From positions 62,001 through 126,000 of the forward strand of contig JAGVSM010004975.1 of assembly GCA_022494885.1 (NCBI GenBank): 64,000 nucleotides of DNA, given 5' to 3'. Below the pieces are notes generated by a model. The model was not told where the DNA came from, made no database searches, and worked only from the letters and a program-made list of their open reading frames with translations. The stretch is from Micrasema longulum (Eukaryota > Arthropoda > Insecta > Trichoptera > Brachycentridae). Shown piece by piece: positions 11,601-26,600 of this stretch. The position numbers were made by a program, and so were the translations under genes. Position 1 is the stretch's first letter. Each line of letters starts with the position of its first letter.

Positions 11601-14600
11601 TGCAGTAAACATGGACACAATACAAGAATATCAGAAAAATATCATACACAACCTTTTAAAACGAGATATATCGGGTTGTGGTCCCGTGGCTAGTGTCTCG
11701 GACTCACGGACCAAAGGTCCGTCGTTCGAATCCCACTCTACCCCAACTTGATTCCATTTTCTAATAGTGAGTTATTTACAACTCGTTGAGAATGGCCCTC
11801 AAAATGAAATATTTGGATAAATCATAAGAACGCAAATATTTCTTTTTTTTTTTAAAAAAAAGGGGGAATCGAGACTTATAAACCATGGACTGAAATTATA
11901 CAATAAATACCAGACAAAACTAAACAAAAGACTCAGACAACCTTTACAGAAGATGTTAAAAATATTATTATTAACAGTAGAATGTGAACTTTTAAAGTAA
12001 AAATATTTTGTTAAATGTATGTAACCCGTAAGTGTTTATCAATGAAAAACTAAAAAAAAAATCTTACCTTTCATTTTGACAGAATGCTCGTAAGCAATAC
12101 TTTCAAGTCTCTACGTCTTAACAGTTTGATAAATACAAAATATATATATTTATATTTCAGTCAGACTTATTTACGATTCACTCGATTAAGTAGATACGTT
12201 ACTGAAAATTTCATTTGAATATGAAGTGGTGTTATGCAAATGGCATACTCGGATAGCGGGCGGCGCTGGCACTAGAGTTAGAGCGGGAGGCTGAGCCATT
12301 TATTTCAGCGGATTGTCCACTTTGAAGTGCCTGTCCCGTTTCCTCGCGAGTACGTGTTAGGGATCCCGGTGCTCACTGTTCGCTTCGCGAGATTCTCAAA
12401 AGAGAATTTATAAAATAGAGTGATTGTTATTTAAAGGGAATATTGGAGAACGCGCTACCGAAGCGACGATGAACTTGAGAATAAAATCGAGGAGAATGCT
12501 AAGTGGGGGCGGTATTACAGAACAAACAGCGCCCCCCCCACCTACGAAGGTTTTACGCAAAATTGGATTAAATTCCAAGGCAAGACGAAAATTGGATACT
12601 GTTTATTATTTAAATGTTGATTTCGGCCGCGAAATATAAATATGAGCACCTTGTATACTCGCAATACATTGAAAAAACACGAAAAAATGAAATTATTATA
12701 CAATATACCTATGAGTTGTCTATTTTAAAAGAACACTAATTTTCATTGTAAATTGATGTACAATAGGTAGAACCCGATTTGAGTGGCACAGTTTCAAGAA
12801 AGAATTCATTTAACGATTTAAGAGCGAAATGACAGCTTTTATTAAAATAAATTCATGAACTCGACTTGCTTGATTATTAATTTTACTCACATTTTTCTTT
12901 ATTGCTTGCCGTAACACTTTATTAACATTGTTTGCTTTACAGAATATATTTTCATTAAAGCAAAGGTATTATATAAGGTTATTAGGTACTTTTGCATTTT
13001 TTGTTTTTATGCTTACTTTTTTTCTTGTTTACCTTTATTATTATTATTTTTTTACTTTGTACAACTTTTCTATTATGTATTTTCTATTTTTTTTAACTCA
13101 AGTAATTTCACTTTTTTTTGTATTTATTTTGTGTTGTATTTAAGTACGTTGAAAGTTTTTTTTTGTAAATGCCTTGGGCGTTAATGGACAAAACAAATAA
13201 ATAGTTATTCCCAAATATCGGATATATGTATCTAGTGTAGGGTATTGTTCCTATAGAACAAACCTTTTAAACTTTTTCAAAGATGGTGAATGGTAATTAA
13301 ATCTTTATCATATTTATTATTTAAAACCGTACTTAATGATTTTCTCGCTATATTACTACTATGAAATATGATATTATTTAAATTGGTTATTAAATTGTTT
13401 TAAACTTCCGCTGTATGTATTTTATAATTATTGGGTTAAATTTTTGTTTTTAAATCTTGGGCAAAACGTAATGTATGTTTTAAAAAAAATAATTAAACTA
13501 AATATGTTTATTTTATGAGTTTTGTAATCGGCAATTTAGCCGTATACGTCAATAAAATAAATAAATAAATAAATAAAATAAATTTACACTCTTTTACCGT
13601 TGAGGTGAAAAAATCATACCAAATGTTAGGTTTCCTCTTCCGTATAGGGAGATAATTCAATCATGCGCGCACTCTTAGAATTCTTTACTTTACATATGTT
13701 CCAAGTCAATAAGAATTCGCATCTCCCGCTTGGAGCCCTCAATGCAAAACATACATTAACCCAATTGAATCTATACAATCAAAATTTATATCGTATGGCA
13801 ATTTTAGACGGCTGACTCTGAATACAGGTCCAGATGAATCTACAAACTTATTTAAACTCCAAACTCTCCAAACTCCTAGGAACATGGCTGACGCCATTTT
13901 TATGCACATAACATAATAGATTGCCCTAAGATTCTGTCACTTTTAATTTTAGAGCCTCAGCAACGCAGACCAGAAACCAATCTCTATTTAAAATTTCTAA
14001 ATGTTCCACTAAATCTTTTCAAAATTAATTTGTTAATAGAACCTGCAATATGTGTAATCAGAAATTAAATTATATTGATATTAATAACATATCTTTAACT
14101 TCCTTTAAAAATAAAATTTCCAAAGAAAATCAAGTTCGCCTGTAGAAATGATGTTGCGCCTTGAATCCGCAGCCTATTTTGAACATTCTACGTATTTATT
14201 AGTAGCCATGGTTTTCTGCAACACGTTACATAAATTCCTAACTAACGAAGTAATTTCAGTATGCAAATTTTACCCCACAAGAAGATCGGAAGGGGAGAGG
14301 GTTGAGAGAGATAAACAATCTGGGGTATAAAACGAAATTCGATAAAAATACGCGGGGTAAAATGTTGTACTTGTGGAAAGCGAGGCATGGAACGGTTTAG
14401 TTTAGAGTTTTAGTGACATTTAAAAAAATTAAATAAAAACAAATTCATAAAAATAGAAGTTAGATTACTAATCGTCTTGCAGCTACAAAGTGCATGGACG
14501 AGTGAAATTCTAGCAACTTAAAATTATCAATAAATTTACAAAAATAAACATTGAGCATAATAGTAAATTGTTCATGCTAAAAAGTAAACAATAAAAAAAT

Positions 14601-17600
14601 AAACAGATAAAATTGATATATTTGTTTTTTATATAACTCTTATGAATGTAAAAAAAAATAAATGAAACAAAAGTCGTTGCTCCGCCGATTATTGGATTTA
14701 TAACGCCTTTTACCTAAACTAGACAACAATAATAATTTATTTTTTTAAGTATATCTACTTGCGAGAACCAACGCATATAAAATACAGTATTAATGATTTA
14801 AGTCTGAATTGTACAGGCTAACTGTGTGTGCATAGACGAAATATTTTTTTTAATGTCAAGCAGTCAACCTAAAACTATTCTCAATAGTCTGATTAGTAAT
14901 GTGAGTACGTTGTATTCTACTTCCTCATCTTGATATGCCAGTATTGTGGTATAACAAGCCTGGGCCCCGATTATGATGGGAAGATAAAGACGTCATACCT
15001 TCACCTTGACGGTATAGTTGAAGATAAATTCCCTCTAGCGATTATAAAGATATACTACCGACCCCCTACCTTCAAGTTTTGGGTGGGTACATCGATATGA
15101 ATCAAGGGGAAGCGTACGTCACGGTACACATATCTACGCTCTAAAATGACATAGCTTCAGTATGACGTCTTAGTCGAAGATAAAAGTCTCCCGACCGACT
15201 ACAAAGGTAACTCGATACCCCCACCATCAAGTTTTGATGTAAGTACATAATTTTATACCAACGGGTCTAGAACCCCTCGATACGTTTATCTTCGCATTAA
15301 AAGTGTCAAAAATTTTGTTCCATCGAGCAACTTTTCCTTTAATTATGATTTACTAAAATTTTTAATCGTTTTGAGGTTGGCACTTTTTTTCTTAAAAGGC
15401 TATTAAAAATATGAGAGAGAAATAAGTAAGTTTTGAAGTCGAATTAAATTCCGACATAACTGACACTTTAATAAAACGAATGCCTAAATGTTAAAATAAT
15501 GTCGCTAGGTTCTCTCCTATCAACAAATAAGAGTATCTAGGCGTAAGACACAGATTATATGCGTCAGAAAGTTACCACTCTAAAAAAAATATTACGTTAT
15601 TATATTTTTTCCATCTGTTTTACTATCTTTCCGAGTGTATGTATCGAGACGTTATAGAAGCCGGCTTTGTAGTCGATCGGTAGATACATACAGACGATCG
15701 TTAAGCGTACCGTCTAGGTGATTTTGAAAACTCATACAAAATTCATGTTCAAGCGAGCATTTTTTGCTTGTATTGGGATTTATTGGAGTTTATAATCGCT
15801 TTGAAGTGAGCACTTTTTATTACAGAAGCCTATTTAAAATATAAATGAGAACTATTTTAAATGTTAATGACGTAAGAAACGCGGACTATATTGTTTGGGG
15901 TCATTCAATGGCTTGTTTCAATCATATGATGTCGATATGACAAGTAGGTGGAACATACTGAGGTAAGATAGAGATAGTGCAGAAGTTAAGTATACCGTCT
16001 CGATACATACAGACGAAGATAGCGTTCATAATCGAGGCACTGGTACCTACATACATACAATTATCGCACGGTCTCACATACCACCGTGAGGTGGGAGAGA
16101 AGTATGGAACCCTCACGGGTGAGGGAGAACACGAGTCGCTACTCAGTATTGTCAGGCCTCAATAGGTAGGTACGTGAAAGGGATGTTCCTCGGAGGGGAT
16201 ACCTATATCTGTTTATTTCAAATATACTTTATTTATTGTAAAACATAGAATAATAAGGAAAAACACTTTTTATTGAATATATTTTTTAAAAGTTAGTCAA
16301 AACTTATAGATTGTTGATCATATTTTATGGTAATTTTCCAACGACAAAGTTTAAAGTTTATACGATGCAGTTTAAAAAAAAACTACGTTTTCCGATGAAT
16401 TGGTTTAAGACTTTGACCATAATGTAACATTATATGCATAGAATTAAGAATAGTCCAAAAGGAGCGTAGAATCATATTTGAATACATTGGATTGTGTCTA
16501 AAAAATCCCCCGCTATGCCCCACTTTCACCGCGCGCATTCGTGATGTCGCCGCGTAATATTGCACGATGGGAAAAATATAATCATAACACAAATGTAAGG
16601 TAAAAAAAAGCAATCTGTTAATTTCTCTAAAATTTTATTGTGCACGCGGAAATATTGATTGACACAACAGAGTAGATAAGTAAAGGGTCGTTTAATAAAA
16701 GTAATCGAATTAATGAACTTTGAACATAAAATAGGAAACAATTTTTATTTAATGTCCATCACAGAGTTGTTTAATCCGAGGTCCAATTTTCATTAGTTCT
16801 CTCATTAGAAAGTAGGGTAAAAAAAATTACTACCCTGGCAACACTAACGAAATGTCCATTTTGATTTCTTCGACAATCTGACAGATTCAATTCAATTCGA
16901 TCAAGATTCGATTCAAATTTTAAGTAATGTATTTGGTACATACACATTCATTTGCTAATTACACATGAAATGTGATTCATTCCAGTTTCTTTAAGATCCT
17001 AGCAGTATTTTTACACTTTAAAAAGACACAACACGGCATAGTTGAATTCAAATCAGGAGTTGCGTACTGAGCGACGTCTACAAAGAAACGAATGGGTCAA
17101 AACGTAAAACTACTTATTTAAGAGTAGTTTAGTCACCTGTTTGATGCTCGTATGCGGTTTCCGGACTATTCTTAATTCTATGATTATATGTATTTAATAA
17201 AGTAAGTTAATAACTGAATTTATTATTACACTAAATGAAAACACGTCTACACATATATTTATTATTTAAAGAAAATGTTTAGAGCGTTCGAATATTGAAT
17301 GTGCTCGTCAGTGAACCAAGTCAACATACAATTTGAATATTTTATTTGACAACGTTATTACTCGCATAGAGACAAAGGCTATTAAAGATTGTGAACTGTA
17401 ATTTGCAAGAAAATGTGATAGTGAAAGTAATTGTCATGTAATGTACATTTTTAATATTGAGTAAGTAGAATATGCTTCAACTATAAAACAATTATCAGTA
17501 AAAATACGGTTTTAAAAATGAAAAATAAGGCAACGGCGGAGAAGAACAATGATTATGGACCTCCATTAAAGTATCGCAAAATCAGCTGAGTGTAACTACA

Positions 17601-20600
17601 CAGGGTGCCACTTTCCCTAATCCGGGCTGATATCGACCGGCCCGCTCCCTCCACCCCATTCTGACGCCGTGTCACCCAGAGGGATGCCGTGTGTGAGTGC
17701 GCTTATACGTGGATATTTGAAGGAATAAAAAAAACACGTCGTGTTCGGAATAGGCCACCTGACATAGCTTAACCCCTTCCTTTTTTAGACGACAATTTTT
17801 GCAGGGTAAAAGTATAAAGTAGAATCGCCCGGACAGCAATACTTTTTGTAAATTCAAAGGTTCCATAATAATTTTCAATTGGATAGCTCATTTATTTGTC
17901 GTAGAGAGAATCGATTGCGAGACTTCAAATTTTAACGAGTATTGGATAGGAAAAAGTATATGGTACTAAAAATTTTTTGATTTGTTCTTAAAGGTTCTGT
18001 AATTGCCAGTTATTATCAATTCGTAAACGTCACATGACTAAAAAAGTTTCTAGATTATTTTGATAAAATAATAATATTGTTACACTTTTGGTTAATTAAA
18101 ATAAAAATAAAAAAAAACAAGATGATATTTATAAAGCATGTTTTATTCCTTGGTTAATGAAAAAGAAACACAAATAAAAATGAAAAAAAGGTGAATTCAA
18201 AATAAAACTACCGAAAGTTGGTTCGTATTTTGGCATTTAAACCGACTTACGAGATACGGAAGATATTTTTGCACAGAGTAAATAATGTTTTAAGAAGTTA
18301 GACAATATCTAACAACGAGCATTAATCCCAAAAATTAAGTACAAGATCATTTTATTTATTTTGTTGGGTAAACAAACAGAATGTACATTAATATTGAATA
18401 TTTATTTGCAAATTAGTGTATGACACTCATTATATACACCAAATAAATTGTTCACACTTAAGACAATAATTTAAATTATGTTAAATGTAAACAAACAGAA
18501 TGTACATTAATATTGAATATTTCTTTGTAAAATTAGTGTATGACACTCATTATATACACCAAATAAATTGTTCACACTTAAGACAATAATTTAAATTATG
18601 TTAAATGTAAACAAACAGAATGTGCATTAATATTGAATATTTCTTTATAAATTAGTGTATGACACTCATTACATACACCAAATAAATTGTTCACACTTAA
18701 GACAATAATTTAAATTATGTTAAATGTAACAAATGTAAATTATAAGAGAAAAAATACTAATTTGTTTATGTTTTATATATGCAATAAATACAAAAAAAAA
18801 TATTAAAAAATTTTCTGACCCAAAAAATTATTTTTTTTATACTACCATGAACCACCCTAATGTACAGTATAGACGAAATTTGTGTTGGGTATATTACTAA
18901 GGACATTACCTTGCTTAATAATATGTAGGCCTTATAAAGCAACTTCATTTTCAGCAAGCGTTGGCGGCAAAGCGGGTATTTTACCACGGTTAATGGGTCT
19001 AAGGAAATGTACACTGTTTAGTGGAAAATATGGGAAAATTATATTTCCCGACACGCGACAATCTTTATTAGGAATCAACTACCGCGTAAGTATGGGTAGA
19101 GAAAATATAACTTTTTTATATTGGTTCAAATTAACATACAAGAGTGAAAAAGTCTCATATTGATATAAGTAGAACAGGATGTTTATATGGTTTTAATTCA
19201 ATACGCTATACTGCCCATGTTCAGCATTTCAAATAATAAATTTAGTAAAAGCATAATATTATATCATGTTAAAATAAGAGGAAAGATAATACACGTGTTT
19301 AAGAGAGAGCTTTCTCCTTAGAATAACATTCAAAATGGGTATCTTTCCATGATTGTGGAGATAAATTCAGAGGGAAGGAACATTATAAATATAAGATCTA
19401 AAATCTTCTTAATGTTATTTTTTTTCTAATCTGCATATTTCATGCAACCATTGACGTAAAAATGATCGATTTTAGGAAGTATTTATTTAATAAAATTGCG
19501 AGTTTACCGAATTTCTGTTTATGAACAAAGATATTAAGTAAACATATTTATGATCTCTTTTGTTAAACTGGTATATTTATTTACCAGTTTTGAGATATTC
19601 ATATTTTTATACATTTTGTGTAAAGAATTAATTTATTCATATTTTTTCCCATTATAAACTACGATTTATAATAAAAATAATGTGACCTCACTGGGGTTAC
19701 GCGTGCCGACGACACTTAACAATATACTTTTTTTTTTTAATTTTACATGTCAGAATAAACAAAGAAGACTTAGTTAACAGAGATAAATAATAAAACATTC
19801 AGACAGTTTTAAACACTACGTATTTATGTTTATAGTTAACTTTTAAAAAACTTGTTAAAACGCTCAAAGAGAGAACAAAAACAAAACATAAGCTAAACAT
19901 CTGTGGAGCAGTTGATTCAATATTGGTTTGGGCGAATGAAACAATTTATTTTACGTCTACCTAGTTCCACTATCCATTTTTTTATAGCCTTTTTGAACCT
20001 TTTTTCGTTAGTAATTGTTTTACTAGATAGTGGAAGTAGGTTAAAGATTTTAATAATTAGGAAAATACTTCAAATTTCTTTATCCGAAATTGGTATTAGT
20101 TTGTATTTGTTTAAGTTGTCTTTGTGTTAAGGATCTAGTGTAGCATATGGCATGTTATGTACACAGGTATATTATAATATTTTGTTTTATGATTATTCTT
20201 TTGTAAAAGGCATTAACCGTTGAATGAATAAAAAATTACGATGAATAAATAAAAAATCAAGAGATAAAATGCTAATTGCATCATATCGTAATTATTGAAC
20301 AAGTTAAACGTTACAACAAGTGGCCTATTAGTTTTCCTGTAGATTATTCTACACATGACTTTTGCCCTTTGCCCTTTGCCCGAATTACTCGTCTTTATAC
20401 CAACACGATGTTTATGCCGATTTGTCCGAAAGTGCATGCGAAAATATATTGTTTTTATTCATTACAGCATATATATAGTATTGAAATATTTTTTATAAAA
20501 TGTTTATTATTAAACTGAGAAGTTGCGAAGAAGTGTACAAGTTTGGATTTTGTCTAAGGGAAAAGACCATTGCAGGAGCCTGCTGCGAGACATTACATAG

Positions 20601-23600
20601 ATTATATACTATTAAGCGTGTTGTCCTGATGTTTTTTGAAATTCATGTTTAGAATAAAAAATATTCAGAACAAATTTATAAAGTAACTAAAATACAAAAC
20701 CGGTACTTCTTATGTATCAACTCTAGCTGCCTCCACCTACCATGGAATCACTTCTCTACAATACCGCAGAGGGTGTGCGGACCAATGACAGCTTCAGAAA
20801 ATTATGACAGGAATAGTTGACTGTGCAGAGTTACTTAGTTTAATAACAATACATGTTCCAGCCAGGATTTGTGGACGGTACCACCTGTTTCATGTACCAA
20901 TAAGTAAAACATCGTACGTTAAAAATGCTTTTTTTCGTAGGACTTTTTCAGTGTACAACAAATTTAAAGACAGACTATACAAACATCACTCTGTCAGTAA
21001 AATTGACACTAAAAATGCATTATGTAACTTAGTAGACATTATAATAATAAATATGTACATCTTCCTTCGCCGCTTTATCCTCTCTTCATGCATCCAGCCC
21101 AATTAACAATAACTTACTGTTCTATAAAAGAATAAAAATAAACGTATTTTCTTTGATTATTAAAAAAAAAATACATAAAAATATCATTTTTCTATGTATA
21201 AACTTTTATATTTAGATGTGTTATATTTTCTTTACAAGCTTTGTACACTTTGTGGAAATCTCTCTTAGTTTACTATAAATATGTATGTACTGTTGGTTTC
21301 CCAAATAAAATAAAATAACTTTGTTCTCCAACTCTATTGTAACATGTTAAATAATGTGGTGAAAGTTGTTTGATTTTACAAGTACATTAATAAAAATAGA
21401 TACGAATTCGTCATAAAACACATGCTACATAACATAAGGTGATAGAAAAAAGGTTGGTAATGGATGAAGCCATAGAAAACAGGAGATGCAAATGGAAAAA
21501 GTCTATAAGAATCTATAGGAAACGTGGGATTATAATTAATTGAGGTACTCCATTAAATAAAAACCATTCCACAACAATAATCTTCCGTTCTCTATACACG
21601 TAATCCAAAATGAGGTTGATTCAGCTTGGATTTCAAATAAACACAAGAGGTTTTATTATATTCACGATATTAAGGGTGGGTTGGAGCTCGGAAGTATGAA
21701 AGGTATATACTTCTGTTCAAGATTTGCACCATAAGGTTTCCGCTGATAAAGGTTCACAAAACAAACAGGGATGTTTATTGTTCTCACACCGCTATACCGC
21801 TTCACTGATTCGTATCGAGGCAGATTACAGATATACAGAACGTATTCGTTTAATATAAAATTATTTTTTCAAATGCTATAATTATAATATAAAATAATTA
21901 TTATTGCTAAGTTATAATGATAATTCTAAATGTGGTGTTGGCGGCAAATGCTGCGGATTCCGTGGACAGGCAGACGTACGAATGTATCCGTGCTCCAGGA
22001 ACTAGGCAAGAGAGAAATACTTGCATCCATGTGCGAGAAATGAATCCTGCAGTTCTTTGGACATCTGTATACTCTGATAGTCTGGAGAAAACTATACTTC
22101 TGGGAAGTGTCGGATGTGCAAGGTCGCGTGGCCGTCAACCGACAAGATGGAGCGGCCTAGTCTAGAATTATCACTGACGAATGTCTTTAGAAGAGCACAA
22201 GACCGTTCTAGATGGAGGGAAACTGTCCACAGGTGAGCCGTGCCTGGAGTCAGGCGTAATCACCATCCTCCGACATGAGACACGGATTAAAGAGAGAGAT
22301 AATAATAATTATTGCCATACACAATTTTTTTTTTGATACGATTTAATTAATTCATAAGAAAATATAATATTAGAACTCATCATCTTATCACGGGGCAACA
22401 GTTTTTTCGCGTAAAGGTCATACAGTACTAGAGCGTCACTGCGCAGTGCTGCACGGCACGTCGCAGCAACAAGAAATATTATTTTCACTGTTTTGGATTT
22501 AAAAAAACCGCACTACAGCTACGCTACAGTGCGCGGCACTCCATAAATTTTTTTGTCGCTGTAGCGCCGTTTGGCATTTAGATCGTAAATATGAAACAAT
22601 GATATTTGTTCATAAAATTATAAACTCTAATAAAAAAACAGAATTTTGGAAAAAAATTGATCGGAACCAGCATGAACACAATCACAATACTAGAGAAAAG
22701 AACAAAATTAGACTTCCATTTAGGAAAAAGGCAAAGTCACAAAATTCAATTTTATTTAAAGCAATTAAAAAGTATTACGAAATGGAAAAAAATATTTATG
22801 AAGAAAAAAACATATCAAAATTTAAAATAATGGTCAAGACATATGTGATAAACAATTTATAAATTAAATATATTTGCAATGTTATTATTAGAACACACAT
22901 AACAATATGTATGATATGTGTGCCCTATTTTAAGATTTAAATAAAATAAAAATAAAAAAAAGTCAAATGAAAATTATTGTTCGGTTTCATTAATATTCAT
23001 AAGTTTTGAAAGGGAAATTAAATTCCACCGTTATCGTTTACTGAATAAGTAAACGACATTTTTCGAGGATGCGAAAGTAGGAAAAACCTTTTAGAGTTCG
23101 GGAAATTGTAGGTGGAAAACAACAGAGTTGGAGCTAGTGAAGAAAAAGTCGAATTGATATAGAATAAAACTATACATTATCAAATGAGTGTTGCATTTCG
23201 AAATTAAAGATTAATTTTGAAAATAAAACATTTAACATCGGCACAGCGCCAGCGCCATGGCGGGTAGTAAAATTGTGAGAGATTAAATAGATCATAATGA
23301 AAAAAACCTTTAAAAAATACTCAGCTGATTTACGTTTTCATCACTTGATACTTATGAAATGAAAAGAAAAATAGCTCTAAGTTATTCATTTTAAAGTAAC
23401 ATAAATTGTGGTTCACTGTGCTAAGAAAAATACTAAAGAGGTAAGCATTCCACGGGGTAGTGAAAAGCTTTTCTTAACTTAAATAATCGGGTAAACGGTA
23501 ATGGCAAAGGTCTACCCCTATTGACTAATTTCCTCCCGGAAAGAAAAATTTCCGAGTGAAGCATTTCTCGATAGTTGAGTTCCATACGGGTAAGCGGGTA

Positions 23601-26600
23601 AATTGGATTTACGGTAGGGGGGAGAAGAGTAGGTAGAGGAATGTGGCAAGAAAGCCTACTAACGTCAGCCAGGGTGGGTGTTTGCTAAAATCAGATTTTT
23701 TATTTCATGACGGGCAAGAAGTAAACCTTTTTTTTTCAACGCCAACGTGCGGGGATCAGTCAAACAAACGGCTCAGGTAACAAAACTGAATTTGACAACA
23801 AAACGAGAACGCAAAGAAACCATAACGAGCGAGAGCATGCGGCAAAGCTTTGAGGCAGTAGTCTGGTAAAACGCACAAAAAGTAATAAAAACATAAAACA
23901 TACGATTTTTTCTATTTCAAATTTTCATATACACACACACATATATATACACACACACACATATATACACACACGCACGCATATACGAGGGATTCTAAAA
24001 GTGGATTAGTCGTCAACAAAAATGCGTTGAAAAATCCGGTGATTACGTTGAAAAATAGTTGAGAAATTAAGGTTTCCAAAGATGTTTTTTTCAGTACAAA
24101 TAAAAAATGCCTTAAACCTGAAAAAAAATTGAGAAACTTATTTTTTAAACAACCCTCGTATATACTTATATTAGATAAAAGCGGAGAACTATGACGGTAA
24201 TTCTGCAAATGACTAATTTGGTACCTTGTGATTGAGATTAAGACAAAGTAATAAATTATAATTTGTGTTAATGATTTTAAGGTAAAAAAGGAAAGTTAAC
24301 TTAAATTATGGTGAAATATTAAATTGAAAAAATTAAAAAAATTGTTATATTTTGTGATTTATTTTGTCATGTATTTAAGTTTATACAAAAATACATCATT
24401 TAAGTTTACTAATTAAAAACTTGAAAAAAAATATTTTTTTTCCTTTTTCAGATTTAGGGTTAAAATATATTTATTGAAATATTTATTTAAAAGGGGTGTT
24501 TTCACACTAGAATATTTCATAGTCCCTGGACTGGTAACTGAAGCGTAAGACTGATCACCTTACCTTCATGTAACAAAAATGATCAAGAAACGCTGCGATT
24601 GGTGTACCAATGCAGTGCCCTATGCACCATACGGTGCGGAAAGGGAATGACGATGATGATGATATTTATTGTCTATCCTTGCTTTTCGTTGCAATTTGAT
24701 TTATATGAAACTACATGCGGTTACTTTTTTCTTTGCTCACACTTTTATAAGCAAAAGATTTGATGATTTCATAAATGTTAAAAGTCCTTATCGATCAATG
24801 TTACGTCAGAAATCAATCATAAATTTAATTGAAGAAAATATCCACAGTTTTCAGAAATATTTTCTAATAAAAGGATATGACAAAAAAAACAGAAAAAACT
24901 GTATTTTGTAAATGAACGGAATTTTAAAAATTAACATTTCATTAAAATACGAAAGTAAAATTTTGTAACCAAAACTTTGATAAGATTTCAAACAAACTTA
25001 TTACAACTTTTCATTGTTTACACCCCACACAGTTCAAACCCAAGAACCAGAGCGTTTGCTTAATTCGAGTTTTTACATTTTTAAATGATCATCTTCTAGG
25101 AAAAAAAAGTCGCGAAAACATGATTTAAGAAAACCCGCACAGTTTTTTTAATAAAACATTATACATTACGAAGAACATATTTTTCGCGTTTGAATTTTAT
25201 TTTGTAGATATATTTCCGAGGAAAAGTGTAGGCGGACTGGATCCAATATAATATTACTGAGCCTACTTATTGTACATTGTGGGTAAAAAAGCTTTGTTAT
25301 CCGACACATGAAAAGGTTTCAGGTCTTTTAGTAAAAAATGAATATATATGAATATTCAATAATAGGAAATACTGTGAATGTGCGTACAGTGATCATAAAG
25401 TAGAAAATCATTTATTATTTTGTATCAAATGTGTAAAGTAATTATAATGTATGTTCATTATTATATTTTGTACCTTTTACATTATTTTTATATAACTTTT
25501 TTTCTTTTCTTTTTCTTAAAATTTTAATTTATCTTGTTTCTATTTACTTTATTTTTATAACTGTTTATAAATATATGTATTTTTATTTTATTTGCAACTT
25601 TTCCAAAGTGCCTAACATTTCGTAATTGTTAAATTGCTTTTATTTTGATACCGATAATGTACTTAATCAATAGCTAACACCACTGTGGAAAATTTATATT
25701 AATTGTTCACAATTTTCATTTATATATATATTCTTATTTTCTGTATACAATATATGTAAAAACTGATCTTTTTTTCCCAAATAAAAATAAATAAATGCCT
25801 TTACTTTTAAATTCCCTTCTCTTAACGTGCAGATATATCGATCTTCCTTAAGATTTTTTTGAAGAGAAACTTAATCATTAAAGCTACCCTACAATTCCAA
25901 CAATTCGTTACTTTTCGTCATGTGTAGGTATTAAGTAAACGCTGATAGCTATGGATGTAACATAACCTTATTGATGACATTAGAGGAATAGCGATTTGCA
26001 ATCAAGATAGTACGGATCCAAGAAACTAGAGTAGGCAGGACTAGAGGACCAGGTACTCTTACTTCAGGGGGGTGGGTTACTGCTGCGTTATAGCGCGAAA
26101 CGGAATACGTGCCTGGAATTCCTAGCCTTGTAATATATAGAAATACGATCAATATAGAGTGAAAGTAGGTTTATAAGGGTAAACCAAAGCAGATATCGCA
26201 CCTTTAGGATGAAAACGTCTCAAATAAAAAAAACAACTTTTTGGGAAATTGCAAAAGAAGAATGTAAATTGTGACACCTTCGTATTCTTTCGTCGATTGT
26301 TTCATATTTTTCGAAGTAAGCACCAAATTTTGAGTTAAAAATTATACCAAAGGCTTTCAGATATGAATCTGTGTAAAAAAAAAACCTAATAAAAATAATT
26401 TATTATAAGTACATTGAGTTATTCACGTAGACGCCAATATAATATTAATATGCCAAAATTTAATACTAAACATTTTGAAAAAAGTTATGTATATCACGGA
26501 ATAAATTTCTATAACAATTTGCCCGACGAAATAAAAATTATCAATGTCTTTACAAAATTCAAACTAAAGGTAAAAATATTTGTTTATCAACCTCCTTAAT

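Noticed and set aside
11690..11760. tRNA gene at a tRNA-like sequence
   Set aside because: Box B is present, but there is no paired acceptor stem and a SINE body follows; the same holds at 10600, 27890, 46000 and 51800.
12928..13143. 71-codon hydrophobic frame as a membrane protein
   Set aside because: T-rich LINE 3'-UTR-like sequence with low complexity.
18361..18735. CRISPR-like array
   Set aside because: The repeats are contiguous 119-120-bp tandem units without spacers, in a eukaryotic intron.
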